This document shows positions 42,764 to 50,981 of a DNA stretch of 64,000 bases, piece after piece (within the stretch, counting starts at the first letter, position 1; every line of letters begins with the position of its first letter). Origin of the DNA: Sedimentitalea sp041224545 (lineage in GTDB: Bacteria; Pseudomonadota; Alphaproteobacteria; Rhodobacterales; Rhodobacteraceae). Both the position numbers and the translations under genes were made by a program. The stretch spans positions 1 to 64,000 of the forward strand of contig NZ_JBGFGP010000162.1 of NCBI RefSeq assembly GCF_041224545.1. The letters are read 5' to 3'. The notes beneath the pieces are model-generated. The model was not told where the DNA came from. It was given only the letters and a program-made list of their open reading frames with translations, and made no database searches.

Positions 42764-43468
42764 TCAGGAAAACGCCGCTTCGAGCGCGATTTCCACCATG
42801 TCGCCAAAGCTGGTCTCGCGCTGATCGGAAGGGAGCGCCTCACCGGTAAGCAGATGATCTGACACCGTCAGCACGGCGAGCGCGCGACGACCGTAACGCG
42901 CGGCGAGTGTATAGAGTTCCGCCGCTTCCATTTCGACGCCCAGGATCCCGTGGCGCACCATCTGTTCGTTCAGGTCGGGCCGTTCGTCATAGAACACATC
43001 GGACGAATAGATTCCGCCCACATGAATTCTGGTATCCCGCCGCTCGGCGGCGCCGACGGCAGCCCGCAGCAGCGACCAGTCTGCGCAGGGGGCATAGGAC
43101 AATTCCTTGAAGATGCCGCGCGACGGTGTGGTCAGCGTACTTGCGGTCATCGCCAGGATGATGTCCCGCACGGCGACCTGTTCCTGCATTCCGCCACAGG
43201 ACCCGATGCGGATCAGCGTCTTGGCATCATAATCGCGAATCAATTCGTTCGCGTAGATCGAGAGCGATGGCATTCCCATGCCGCTTCCCTGGATGGTAAC
43301 ACGTTTACCGTTCCAAAGGCCGGTAAACCCCAACATGCCACGCACTTCGTTCACGAGTTCCACGTCGTTCAGAAAGGTTTCTGCGGCCCATTTTGCGCGA
43401 TAGGGATCGCCCGGGAGCAAAACGGTATCCGCGATTTGCCCGGGTTTTGCGCCAATATGAATTGTCAT
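42764..43468 (-). CDS. deoD: Purine-nucleoside phosphorylase
   Basis: Cleaves purine (deoxy)nucleosides with phosphate in the salvage pathway. The 234-residue protein has the phosphate loop LPGDPYRAKW, RIGSCGGM, GVEMEAAELY and the catalytic Asp in TVSDHL. It converges on the DUF1989 gene. A nucleoside-type ABC transporter lies 11 kb away in the same window. Confidence 0.93.
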   Translation of the reverse strand: MTIHIGAKPGQIADTVLLPGDPYRAKWAAETFLNDVELVNEVRGMLGFTGLWNGKRVTIQGSGMGMPSLSIYANELIRDYDAKTLIRIGSCGGMQEQVAVRDIILAMTASTLTTPSRGIFKELSYAPCADWSLLRAAVGAAERRDTRIHVGGIYSSDVFYDERPDLNEQMVRHGILGVEMEAAELYTLAARYGRRALAVLTVSDHLLTGEALPSDQRETSFGDMVEIALEAAFS

Positions 43469-43485
43469 GTCGGGGTTTGCCTGAC

Positions 43486-43809
43486 TTAGATTTCCAGTTC
43501 CGCGATGTCCTTGCCGTTTGCCAGGGCATCGTGAATCCATTGTGGCTTGCGGCCTCTGCCGGACCAGGTTTGCGCCGGATCATCGGGATTGCGGTATTTC
43601 GCAGCAGCTTTCGAGCCTTTGGCCGACTTTCGCGTGACTTGGTCACCCGACAATTCGCTCAGTGCAAAGCCGTATTCGGCAGCGGCTCTTTCTGCGGCTT
43701 CCAAGGCTTCTTTGCGCTCGCGTTTCTCGGCGCTGGTAATCGCTTTCTCGACGTCCTTGCTCAGTTTCTTCAGTTCTTTTCGCGACATCGAGGTAAGGTC
43801 AATCGTCAT
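43486..43809 (-). CDS. H-NS-family nucleoid protein
   Basis: A 107-residue DNA-binding protein with an N-terminal coiled-coil-forming helix (KELKKLSKDVEKAITSAEKR) and the C-terminal AT-hook-like motif YRNPDDPAQTWSGRGRKP that defines H-NS relatives such as HvrA and Spb of Rhodobacter. Such proteins bind AT-rich DNA and repress or modulate genes. The 130-base region upstream is the most AT-rich stretch nearby and carries repeats, which suggests self-regulation. Confidence 0.9.
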   Translation of the reverse strand: MTIDLTSMSRKELKKLSKDVEKAITSAEKRERKEALEAAERAAAEYGFALSELSGDQVTRKSAKGSKAAAKYRNPDDPAQTWSGRGRKPQWIHDALANGKDIAELEI

Positions 43810-43830
43810 AAGTTTCTCCCATTAACCAAA

Positions 43831-43892
43831 TGTGACGCGTATTTGCGTCACAGCCTGCAACACTAAAGCTCTTGGCGACGCATTTCAGCGTC
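43831..43892. promoter_or_regulatory. Two GACGC-N6-GCGTC inverted repeats upstream of the H-NS gene
   Basis: The first is TGTGACGC-N6-GCGTCACA (43831-43852), an uninterrupted 8-bp dyad 22 bases before the start codon at 43809. The second is GACGC-N6-GCGTC (43877-43892). Centres are 43 bases apart, about four helical turns. They could be operators of the H-NS gene. Neither is followed by a U-tract in the ecm direction. Confidence 0.55.
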
Positions 43893-43906
43893 AATTTTTA
43901 AACCAG

Positions 43907-43939
43907 AACAAATTTATTTTAAGAAATAACAAATTTATT
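43907..43939. repeat. AT-rich direct repeat next to the ecm stop
   Basis: AACAAATTTATT occurs at 43907-43918 and 43928-43939, a 21-base step. In this GC-rich genome such an AT-rich pair is a natural target for an H-NS-like protein, whose gene starts 98 bases away. The binding is inferred. Confidence 0.6.
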
Positions 43940-45901
43940 CTATTCCGCAGCCATTTCCGCAGGGTCAACGAGCGTCACAATATCCGTCATGATTGTGTTC
44001 AACTCGAAATCCTTTGGCGTGTATACCTTGGAAACTCCCATCTGTTGCAAGCGTTGCGAATCTTCGTCGGGTATGATTCCGCCCACGATCACGGGAATGT
44101 GTGACAGACCGGCGGCCTGCATTCTGTTCATTACCTCCTCGACCAGCGGGATATGGCTTCCGGACAGAATCGACAAACCGACAACATGGGCGTTGCTGTC
44201 CTTGACCGAGGCGACGATTTCCTCCGGGGTCAGACGAATGCCATCGTAGGAAATATCCATGCCGCAATCGCGGGCACGAAACGCGATCTGTTCGGCGCCA
44301 TTGGAGTGACCGTCCAGACCGGGTTTGCCGACAAGGAATTTGAGGCGACGGCCCAGCTTGTCGCTGACCGCGTTCACCGCCTCGCGAATTTCGTCAAGTC
44401 CTTCGGTCTTGTTCGACGGCGAACCCGAAACACCGGTCGGGCCGCGATAGGTGCCAAAGACCTGGCGCATCTGTTCGGCCCATTCACCTGTCGTGGCACC
44501 GGCCCTGGCGGCGGCGATCGAGGATTCCATCACGTTTGCGCCGCTGGCTGCCGCCTCTCTCAGGGCGGTCAGTGCAGCAGCGACCTCGGCTTCATCCCGT
44601 CCGGCCCGCCATGCGGCAAGCCGGCTGATCTGGTCCTGTTCGACTGCCGGATCGACGATCATGATGCCGCCGTCTTCGCTCATCAGGGGCGAGGGTTCGG
44701 TGGTGGTGAACTTGTTCACGCCGACAACCGTGGTTTCTCCTGCTTCGATCCGGTTCAGACGCTCGGCATTGGAGTCGACGAGCCGGGATTTCATGTATTC
44801 GATCGAGGAAATCGCACCCCCCATGCTGTCGAGGTTGGCGAGTTCTGCCCGGGCACCGGTCTTGAGCTCTTCGACCTTGGCCTCGACGACCGGATTCTGA
44901 TCAAAGAGGTCGCCATATTCCAGCAGGTCGGTCTCGAAGGCGAGAATTTGTTGCATCCGCATCGACCACTGTTGATCCCACGGACGGGGAAGGCCGAGCG
45001 CCTCGTTCCAGGCGGGCAGTTGCACGGCGCGTGCCCGTGCATTTTTGGACAGTGTCACGGCCAGCATCTCGATCAGGATGCGATAGACATTGTTCTCCGG
45101 TTGCTGTTCGGTCAGGCCGAGCGAATTCACCTGAACACCATAGCGGAACCGTCGCATTTTGGCGTCGGTCACACCGTAGCGTTCTTCGCAGATTTCGTCC
45201 CAAAGATCGACAAAGGCCCGCATCTTGCACATTTCGGTGACAAAGCGGATGCCGGCGTTCACAAAAAACGAGATTCGTCCGACCAGTGCCGGAAAATCAG
45301 CTTCCGGGACTCTCGGCCGCAGTTCGTCCAGCACCGCTATGGCGGTGGCCAGCGCAAAGGCCAGTTCCTGCTCGGGCGTCGCGCCGGCCTCTTGCAGGTG
45401 ATAGGAACAGACGTTCATCGGGTTCCATTTCGGAACGTTCGCATAGCAATATTCCGCCACGTCGGCGATCATCTTGAGCGATGGTTTGGGCGGACAGACA
45501 TACGTGCCCCGGCTCAGATACTCCTTGATCAGGTCATTCTGGACCGTGCCTTGCAACTTGCTGATATCCGCGCCCTGCTCTTCGGCGACGGCAATATATA
45601 GTGCCAGCAGCCACGGGGCCGTGGCGTTGATCGTCATCGAGGTGTTCATCTGCTCCAGAGGGATCTGGTCGAAGAGTGCGCGCATGTCGCCAAGGTGGCA
45701 GACCGGCACGCCGACTTTTCCGACTTCGCCACGTGCAAGCGTATGGTCGCTGTCATATCCTGTCTGGGTTGGCAGATCGAAGGCCACAGAGAGTCCGGTC
45801 TGACCTTTGGCGAGGTTGCTGCGATACAGGGCGTTGCTGGCCTGTGCCGTGGAGTGGCCGGCATATGTGCGGATGAGCCAGGGGCGGTCTTTTTGCGTCA
45901 T
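43940..45901 (-). CDS. ecm: Ethylmalonyl-CoA mutase
   Basis: Coenzyme-B12-dependent mutase converting (2R)-ethylmalonyl-CoA to (2S)-methylsuccinyl-CoA in the ethylmalonyl-CoA pathway. The 653-residue length and the opening MTQKDRPWLIRTYAGHSTA follow Rhodobacter Ecm rather than the roughly 710-residue methylmalonyl-CoA mutase. The C-terminal B12 domain has DGHSNGAEQ, LSILSGSH and VGGIIP. I start at ATG 45901; the upstream extension is not conserved. It diverges from the PlsB-like and ccr genes. Confidence 0.93.
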   Translation of the reverse strand: MTQKDRPWLIRTYAGHSTAQASNALYRSNLAKGQTGLSVAFDLPTQTGYDSDHTLARGEVGKVGVPVCHLGDMRALFDQIPLEQMNTSMTINATAPWLLALYIAVAEEQGADISKLQGTVQNDLIKEYLSRGTYVCPPKPSLKMIADVAEYCYANVPKWNPMNVCSYHLQEAGATPEQELAFALATAIAVLDELRPRVPEADFPALVGRISFFVNAGIRFVTEMCKMRAFVDLWDEICEERYGVTDAKMRRFRYGVQVNSLGLTEQQPENNVYRILIEMLAVTLSKNARARAVQLPAWNEALGLPRPWDQQWSMRMQQILAFETDLLEYGDLFDQNPVVEAKVEELKTGARAELANLDSMGGAISSIEYMKSRLVDSNAERLNRIEAGETTVVGVNKFTTTEPSPLMSEDGGIMIVDPAVEQDQISRLAAWRAGRDEAEVAAALTALREAAASGANVMESSIAAARAGATTGEWAEQMRQVFGTYRGPTGVSGSPSNKTEGLDEIREAVNAVSDKLGRRLKFLVGKPGLDGHSNGAEQIAFRARDCGMDISYDGIRLTPEEIVASVKDSNAHVVGLSILSGSHIPLVEEVMNRMQAAGLSHIPVIVGGIIPDEDSQRLQQMGVSKVYTPKDFELNTIMTDIVTLVDPAEMAAE

Positions 45902-46000
45902 GTCGGACCTCGATGTTTCGCGGCGCAATTTTCTTGCGTATTCGATTTCTAAACAGAAATTTTCGACCGTTGTCAATTCGCTGCGTTGCGGCACGTGCGT

Positions 46001-46221
46001 TCAATCCGCCGTGGGGCGCTGCATTCGGGTGCTCGAGCGAAAATTCATCATGTGGCCCAGGAACCCGATGTCCTGCGTGTCGATTTCCACAAAGCCCTCT
46101 CGTTGACGTCGATGACGTCAAGCCGGACCGCAGAAAGGTCCCGTGCGCGCGCCATGTCGCAGATCGCGTTCAGCGGCGCCGTCCCGACGCCTCTGCGGCC
46201 AGCTTGCGGCCGTGCGGATGG
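46001..46221 (-). pseudogene. Decayed GNAT acetyltransferase
   Basis: On the minus strand one frame reads AGRRGVGTAPLNAICDMARA then RDLSAVRLDVIDVNER, the acetyl-CoA-binding half of a GNAT protein. At about 46095-46100 the frame breaks, and the next frame continues GFVEIDTQDIGFLGHMMNF to a stop at 46001. About eight residues that should read like ALYERR are missing, so a small deletion has caused the shift. No start or N-terminal half is left. Confidence 0.65.
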
Positions 46222-46312
46222 AAGCCGGGTGTTGTTGTCGTCTGATCGGATAGGTGCTTGTTGGTCATGAAAGATATATTTACCTCACGGCTGCGGCTTG
46301 CAAGGATCGGTC

Positions 46313-47722
46313 ATGACTACTCGCGTTGAACTTCCGCTCTGGCTGCTGCTCCTGATCCTAGGTTTTGCGGCGGTCGCAGCGTTGGACAAGGTGATGCTTC
46401 CCTCCGTGCGCTGGTTTTTCCGGCGCAGGCTCGAGCGCGTGGTTGCACGCCTGAACGAACGGTTGGAGCGTCCGATCCAGCCGTTCAAGCTGGCCCGGCG
46501 TCATGACATGATCCAGCGGTTGATCTATGATCCGCAAGTCAGCCAGGCGGTCGCAGACCATGCCAGGGCGCAGGGCATTCCCGAGAGCGTCGCCTTTCAA
46601 GAGGCCAGCCGGTATGCGCGCGAAATCGTGCCTTCGTTTTCGGCATCCGCCTATTTCGGATTTGCGATTCGCGCCGCGCGGTGGCTGTCGAACGCGCTGT
46701 ACCGTGTCCGGTTGGGGTATCATGACGAGGCCGGTCTCAAGCGGATCGACCCCGACGCAACGGTGGTTTTTGTCATGAACCATCGCAGCAATATGGATTA
46801 CGTGCTTGTCACCTATCTGGCGGCTGAGCGGTCGGCGTTGTCCTATGCGGTGGGCGAGTGGGCGCAGGTCTGGCCCCTGAGCGGGCTTATCCGTGCCATG
46901 GGCGCATATTTCATTCGGCGGAAATCGCGGAACGAGCTCTATCGCAAGGTTCTCGCACGCTATGTCCGGCTCGCGACCGATGCCGGTGTCACGCAGGCGA
47001 TGTTTCCCGAGGGCGGGCTGAGTCTGTCGGGCGCGCTGATGCCGCCCAAATTGGGTTTGCTGAAATACATTGTCGATGATTTCGATCCGGAGGGGCGGGA
47101 TGTGGTGTTCGTGCCGGTTGCGCTCAACTATGACCGAGTCCTCGAAGACCGCATCCTGATCGCGGCGGCAAATGATCCCAAGAGGCGCTTTAATGCCAGA
47201 ATCGGTGTGGTTGCGGGTAAATCATTCAAGCAATTGTGGCTGCGCATGACGGGGCGCTATCATCGCTTTGGCTATGCAGCCGTCAGTTTTGGCAAACCGC
47301 TGTCACTCAGATCTTTGCGCAACGAGGTCACCGGCGATCTGACGGTCCCCCTCGCGCGTCAGCTCATCGCCAAGATCGGCGCGATCGTACCGATGTTGCC
47401 GGTGCCGGTTGTCGCATGGTTGATGTTGGAGCGCGGGCCGATGACGCGGGCGGATGTGGAAGTTGCGTTTGGATCAATCCTGAGAAACTATCCCGACGCG
47501 CATGTTCATCTGCCCCGCGACAGTCGCGATTACGGTGCCGAGGTCGGCTTGCGCAATCTGGTCGAGCGCAAGATCCTTCGGCTTGAGGGGGATCGTTATC
47601 ATGTGGAACCGGATCAGATGGCGTTGGTCAGGTATTACGCCAACTCCATCCGCCATCTCATGGAAAAGGACGCACCGGTTTCTGCGGTAGCAAAGGGAGA
47701 TGCTGCAACTGCGGGGTCATAA
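46313..47722 (+). CDS. PlsB-like glycerol-3-phosphate acyltransferase
   Basis: A 469-residue membrane-bound acyltransferase. The N-terminal hydrophobic segment (residues 8-28) is followed by the HX4D catalytic motif NHRSNMDY and the glycerol-phosphate-binding FPEGG, as in PlsB, but the protein is about half the 800-residue length of E. coli PlsB. It would start phospholipid synthesis from acyl-CoA or acyl-ACP. It lies between divergent ecm and codirectional ccr. Confidence 0.82.
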   Translation: MTTRVELPLWLLLLILGFAAVAALDKVMLPSVRWFFRRRLERVVARLNERLERPIQPFKLARRHDMIQRLIYDPQVSQAVADHARAQGIPESVAFQEASRYAREIVPSFSASAYFGFAIRAARWLSNALYRVRLGYHDEAGLKRIDPDATVVFVMNHRSNMDYVLVTYLAAERSALSYAVGEWAQVWPLSGLIRAMGAYFIRRKSRNELYRKVLARYVRLATDAGVTQAMFPEGGLSLSGALMPPKLGLLKYIVDDFDPEGRDVVFVPVALNYDRVLEDRILIAAANDPKRRFNARIGVVAGKSFKQLWLRMTGRYHRFGYAAVSFGKPLSLRSLRNEVTGDLTVPLARQLIAKIGAIVPMLPVPVVAWLMLERGPMTRADVEVAFGSILRNYPDAHVHLPRDSRDYGAEVGLRNLVERKILRLEGDRYHVEPDQMALVRYYANSIRHLMEKDAPVSAVAKGDAATAGS

Positions 47723-47829
47723 AGTTACAAAAAAGGTCTAATTGTTGTTGCAATATTTCGTAGTGCTTTCTATTCCGTTCTGACATACATGATTCTGCAT
47801 TGCGGCAAACAATAAGACAGGAGGCCAGC

Positions 47830-49116
47830 ATGGCTCTGGACACCAACAGCGACATTGCCCCCTACGAGGCGCCTGAAAAGGATCTTTATGAGGTCGGTGA
47901 AATCCCGCCCATGGGATATGTGCCCAAGAAGATGTATGCATGGGCCATCCGCAAGGAACGTCATGGCGAACCCGATAGCGCCATGTTGCAAGAGGTGCTG
48001 GATGTACCCGAACTTGACAGTCAGGATGTCCTCGTTCTGGTGATGGCTGCCGGTGTGAACTACAATGGCGTCTGGGCGGCGCTTGGCAAACCGATCAGTC
48101 CGTTTGACGGCCACAAGCAGCCCTATCACATCGCCGGCTCCGACGCGTCGGGTATCGTCTGGGCGGTAGGTGACAAGGTCAAGCGCTGGAAAGTCGGCGA
48201 TGAGGTGGTGATCCACTGCAACCAGGATGATGGCGACGACGAAGAGTGCAATGGCGGCGATCCGATGTATTCGCCCAGCCAGCGCATCTGGGGTTACGAG
48301 ACGCCCGACGGCTCGTTCAGCCAGTTCACGCGTGTGCAGGCGCAGCAGCTGATGCCGCGCCCCAAGCATCTGACCTGGGAAGAGGCCGCGTGTTACACGC
48401 TGACGCTCGCCACCGCCTACCGGATGTTGTTCGGTCACCATCCGCATGAATTGAAGCCGGGCCAGAATGTTCTGGTTTGGGGCGCCTCCGGGGGGCTCGG
48501 TTCATATGCGATCCAGTTGATCAACACCGCCGGCGCAAACGCGATCGGCGTGATCTCCGACGAGGACAAGCGCGATTTCGTGATGGGCCTGGGTGCAAAG
48601 GGCGTCATCAACCGCAAGGACTTCAAGTGCTGGGGGCAATTGCCGACGGTCAACACGCCCGAATACGCGGAGTGGTTCAAGGAGGCCCGCAAATTCGGGG
48701 CTGCGATCTGGGAGATCACCGGCAAGGGCAACAACGTCGATATCGTTTTCGAACACCCCGGCGAGGCGACGTTCCCGGTATCGACCTTTGTCTGCAAGAA
48801 GGGCGGAATGGTCGTGATCTGCGCCGGGACGACGGGTTTCAACCTGACATTCGACGTGCGCTATCTGTGGATGCACCAAAAGCGCATCCAGGGCAGCCAT
48901 TTTGCCCATCTCAAGCAGGCAAGTGCGGCGAACAAGCTGATGCTCGAACGACGGCTGGACCCGTGCATGTCCGAAGTGTTCGACTGGAACGACCTGCCCA
49001 AGGCGCATATGAAGATGATGCGCAACGAGCACAAGCCGGGCAACATGTCCGTGCTGGTTCAGTCACCGGTGACGGGCCTGCGCACGCTTGAGGAAGTTCT
49101 GGACGCGGGCAAGTAA
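47830..49116 (+). CDS. ccr: Crotonyl-CoA carboxylase/reductase
   Basis: Key enzyme of the ethylmalonyl-CoA pathway: reductive carboxylation of crotonyl-CoA with NADPH and CO2 to ethylmalonyl-CoA. The 428-residue protein is a medium-chain reductase with AAGVNYNGVWAALGKPISP, GSDASGIVWAVGD, the cofactor loop WGASGGLGSYAIQL and the CO2-pocket segment FEHPGEATF. GGAGG precedes ATG 47830. A strong terminator follows. Confidence 0.96.
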   Translation: MALDTNSDIAPYEAPEKDLYEVGEIPPMGYVPKKMYAWAIRKERHGEPDSAMLQEVLDVPELDSQDVLVLVMAAGVNYNGVWAALGKPISPFDGHKQPYHIAGSDASGIVWAVGDKVKRWKVGDEVVIHCNQDDGDDEECNGGDPMYSPSQRIWGYETPDGSFSQFTRVQAQQLMPRPKHLTWEEAACYTLTLATAYRMLFGHHPHELKPGQNVLVWGASGGLGSYAIQLINTAGANAIGVISDEDKRDFVMGLGAKGVINRKDFKCWGQLPTVNTPEYAEWFKEARKFGAAIWEITGKGNNVDIVFEHPGEATFPVSTFVCKKGGMVVICAGTTGFNLTFDVRYLWMHQKRIQGSHFAHLKQASAANKLMLERRLDPCMSEVFDWNDLPKAHMKMMRNEHKPGNMSVLVQSPVTGLRTLEEVLDAGK

Positions 49117-49145
49117 AACTCGGCGTCTTCAATTCGAGAACAGTA

Positions 49146-49183
49146 ACACCCGCGAATCGCCCTTTGGTGACGCGGGTGTTTTG
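49146..49183 (+). terminator. Intrinsic terminator of ccr
   Basis: ACACCCGCG (49146-49154) pairs perfectly with CGCGGGTGT (49171-49179) and is followed by a short T-run (TTT). It lies 30 bases after the ccr stop and separates ccr from the quorum-sensing genes. Confidence 0.85.
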
Positions 49184-49328
49184 CATTCTGAATCCGGGTA
49201 TTTGAAAACAGGCCCTTGGAAAAATCGCCCTCGCTATTTTTGGGGGGTCGAAAGCGGCGAATTTCCTAACAAACGTGCAAATGGTAGTCTTGTGTTAATT
49301 GTTCGTTAACCACTGCGGAGCGACCCTG

Positions 49329-49547
49329 ATGACGCACAACGACTGGATACTGGACGTATTGGCAGACCTCAAATCATTTGCTTCGGCCAATGGTCTGGGA
49401 GCGCTTGCGGAGCAATTGGATGACACCACGCTTATTGCCGCTGCCGAGATTTCGTCCCGAAAAGAAGAGGCGCGTTCGGTACTAAATGGTGAACCGAGTC
49501 AATCTGGATCAGGTGCTGGAGGAATTGGACGCCACCAGCGAGCTTGA
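49329..49547 (+). CDS. Small protein preceding luxR
   Basis: A 72-residue helical protein opening MTHNDWILDVLADLKSFASA and continuing NGLGALAEQLDDTTLIAAAE. The first 50 residues look well constrained and, as I recall, such ORFs precede luxR-type genes in other roseobacters; the last 20 are low-complexity where the frame overlaps luxR by 62 bases. It may be translationally coupled to luxR. Function unknown. Confidence 0.62.
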   Translation: MTHNDWILDVLADLKSFASANGLGALAEQLDDTTLIAAAEISSRKEEARSVLNGEPSQSGSGAGGIGRHQRA

Positions 49548-50205
49548 AGAACTTCAGGGAATAATCGAAGCCTTGCGCGACGCGTTTCTTGTCGATCACA
49601 TGGTGTATCACTGGGTCGACGGCGCGGGGGATCAATACGGCTGCGGAACATATTCGGACGAGTGGAGGGCGCGATGGATCGCGCAGAACTACCAGCGCGT
49701 AGATCCGGTCGTCGTCGGATGTTTCCAGCGGTTTCACCCGGTCGATTGGAAAAGGCTCGACTGGTCGAGCAAGGCCGCCCGTCAATTCATGATCGAAGCT
49801 CAGGAATACGGCGTGGGCAACCAGGGGTTCTCGATCCCCATCCGCGGCCCGAACGGGCAATTCGCACTGTTTTCGGTCAGTCACAGCTGCGATGACGCGA
49901 CCTGGGAGAAATTTACAGAGGAGAACAGCCGCGACCTGATCCTGATCGCTCATTTCTTCAACAGGAAGGCATTGGAATTCGAACCCGACCGGCAACCGGA
50001 AAGCTCCAGAGCGCTGTCCCCGCGCGAAGTGGATGCGATGACATTGCTGGCAATGGGATACAGCAGGGCGCAGACGGCAGAGACGCTCTCGATCTCTGAA
50101 CACACGTTGCGCGTCTACATTGAAAGTGCCCGTTTCAAGCTCGGCGCGCTCAACACCACTCATGCGGTTGCCCGTGCCATGAGCCGTGGCCTGATCGTGG
50201 TCTGA
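49486..50205 (+). CDS. luxR: LuxR-type quorum-sensing regulator
   Basis: A 239-residue acyl-homoserine-lactone receptor. The N-terminal domain has the ligand-pocket residues expected from TraR/LuxR (W64, Y69, D73, P74, W88 or W93, G114), and the C-terminal helix-turn-helix reads LSPREVDAMTLLAMGYSRAQ to SEHTLRVYIESARFKLGA. The ATG at 49486 lies inside the preceding small ORF and has no close ribosome-binding site. The next gene is luxI. Confidence 0.88.
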   Translation: MVNRVNLDQVLEELDATSELEELQGIIEALRDAFLVDHMVYHWVDGAGDQYGCGTYSDEWRARWIAQNYQRVDPVVVGCFQRFHPVDWKRLDWSSKAARQFMIEAQEYGVGNQGFSIPIRGPNGQFALFSVSHSCDDATWEKFTEENSRDLILIAHFFNRKALEFEPDRQPESSRALSPREVDAMTLLAMGYSRAQTAETLSISEHTLRVYIESARFKLGALNTTHAVARAMSRGLIVV

Positions 50206-50286
50206 ACGGAAGGAACTCCGCGATGACCTGACGTTAACCAATGTTGTCGTAAGGCTGAAGACGCAGGACGACAAGGGGACACGATC

Positions 50287-50925
50287 ATGCTGCGCTACAT
50301 CTATGCAAATGACCTTCACAACTATCCAAAGTTGCGCCGGACAATGTTTCGCGATCGCGCGGACCAGTTCAAAACGCGCCTCGGCTGGGACGTAGACGTT
50401 GATGAAAACGGCTATGAAACGGACAGTTACGACCGGCTGAATCCGCTCTATGTCATCTGGGAGCAACCTGATGGCTGCCACGGCGGATCGATGCGGTTTC
50501 TGCCGACGACCGGTCCGGTCATGGTCAACGATGTATTCGGCGACCTTGTCGGCGCCAACACGATTTCCAGCCCGATGATCTGGGAATGCACACGGTTTTG
50601 CCTGTCGCGCAGCGCGGGCAGCAACGTTGCCGCCGCGCTGATGCTCGGCGGAGGCGAGATCATGAACGGCTTTGGCATCAGGCACTTTGTCGGAGTGTTC
50701 GATGCGCGCATGGTGCGCATCTATCGCCTGATCGGCTCGTCGCCCGAAGTACTGGGCAGCACCGGGGAAGGCCGGAACCGGATCAGCGTCGGCCTCTGGG
50801 AATTTTCAGACACGGCCAAGGCGCAGATCGCCCGCAAATCAGGAATTTCCGAGGAATTGTCACGCCTTTGGTTCAACCGGGCGTTCAGACCGGCGCAGCA
50901 GCGGCAACTGGCGCTCTCTGCCTGA
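50287..50925 (+). CDS. luxI: Acyl-homoserine-lactone synthase
   Basis: Makes N-acyl-homoserine lactones from S-adenosylmethionine and acyl-ACP. All the invariant LuxI residues are recognisable in the 212-residue protein: R24, F28, W34, D46, D49, R70, E100 and R103. It follows luxR by 81 bases, where no convincing lux box is seen. AAGGGG precedes the ATG. Acyl-chain length cannot be predicted. Confidence 0.92.
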   Translation: MLRYIYANDLHNYPKLRRTMFRDRADQFKTRLGWDVDVDENGYETDSYDRLNPLYVIWEQPDGCHGGSMRFLPTTGPVMVNDVFGDLVGANTISSPMIWECTRFCLSRSAGSNVAAALMLGGGEIMNGFGIRHFVGVFDARMVRIYRLIGSSPEVLGSTGEGRNRISVGLWEFSDTAKAQIARKSGISEELSRLWFNRAFRPAQQRQLALSA

Positions 50926-50981
50926 GCCAAATCGAAATCGCTCACTGGTGAAGCCATTGTCGCGCCTGTAGTGTCGCGATC

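Noticed and set aside
43877..43892. Terminator for ecm at the second GACGC dyad
   Set aside because: In the ecm direction no U-tract follows the stem; the T-run lies on the other side, so an operator reading is preferred.
50206..50286. Possible lux box in front of luxI
   Set aside because: The bases around CTGACGTTAACC show no adequate dyad with the expected CTGNC-type half-sites.
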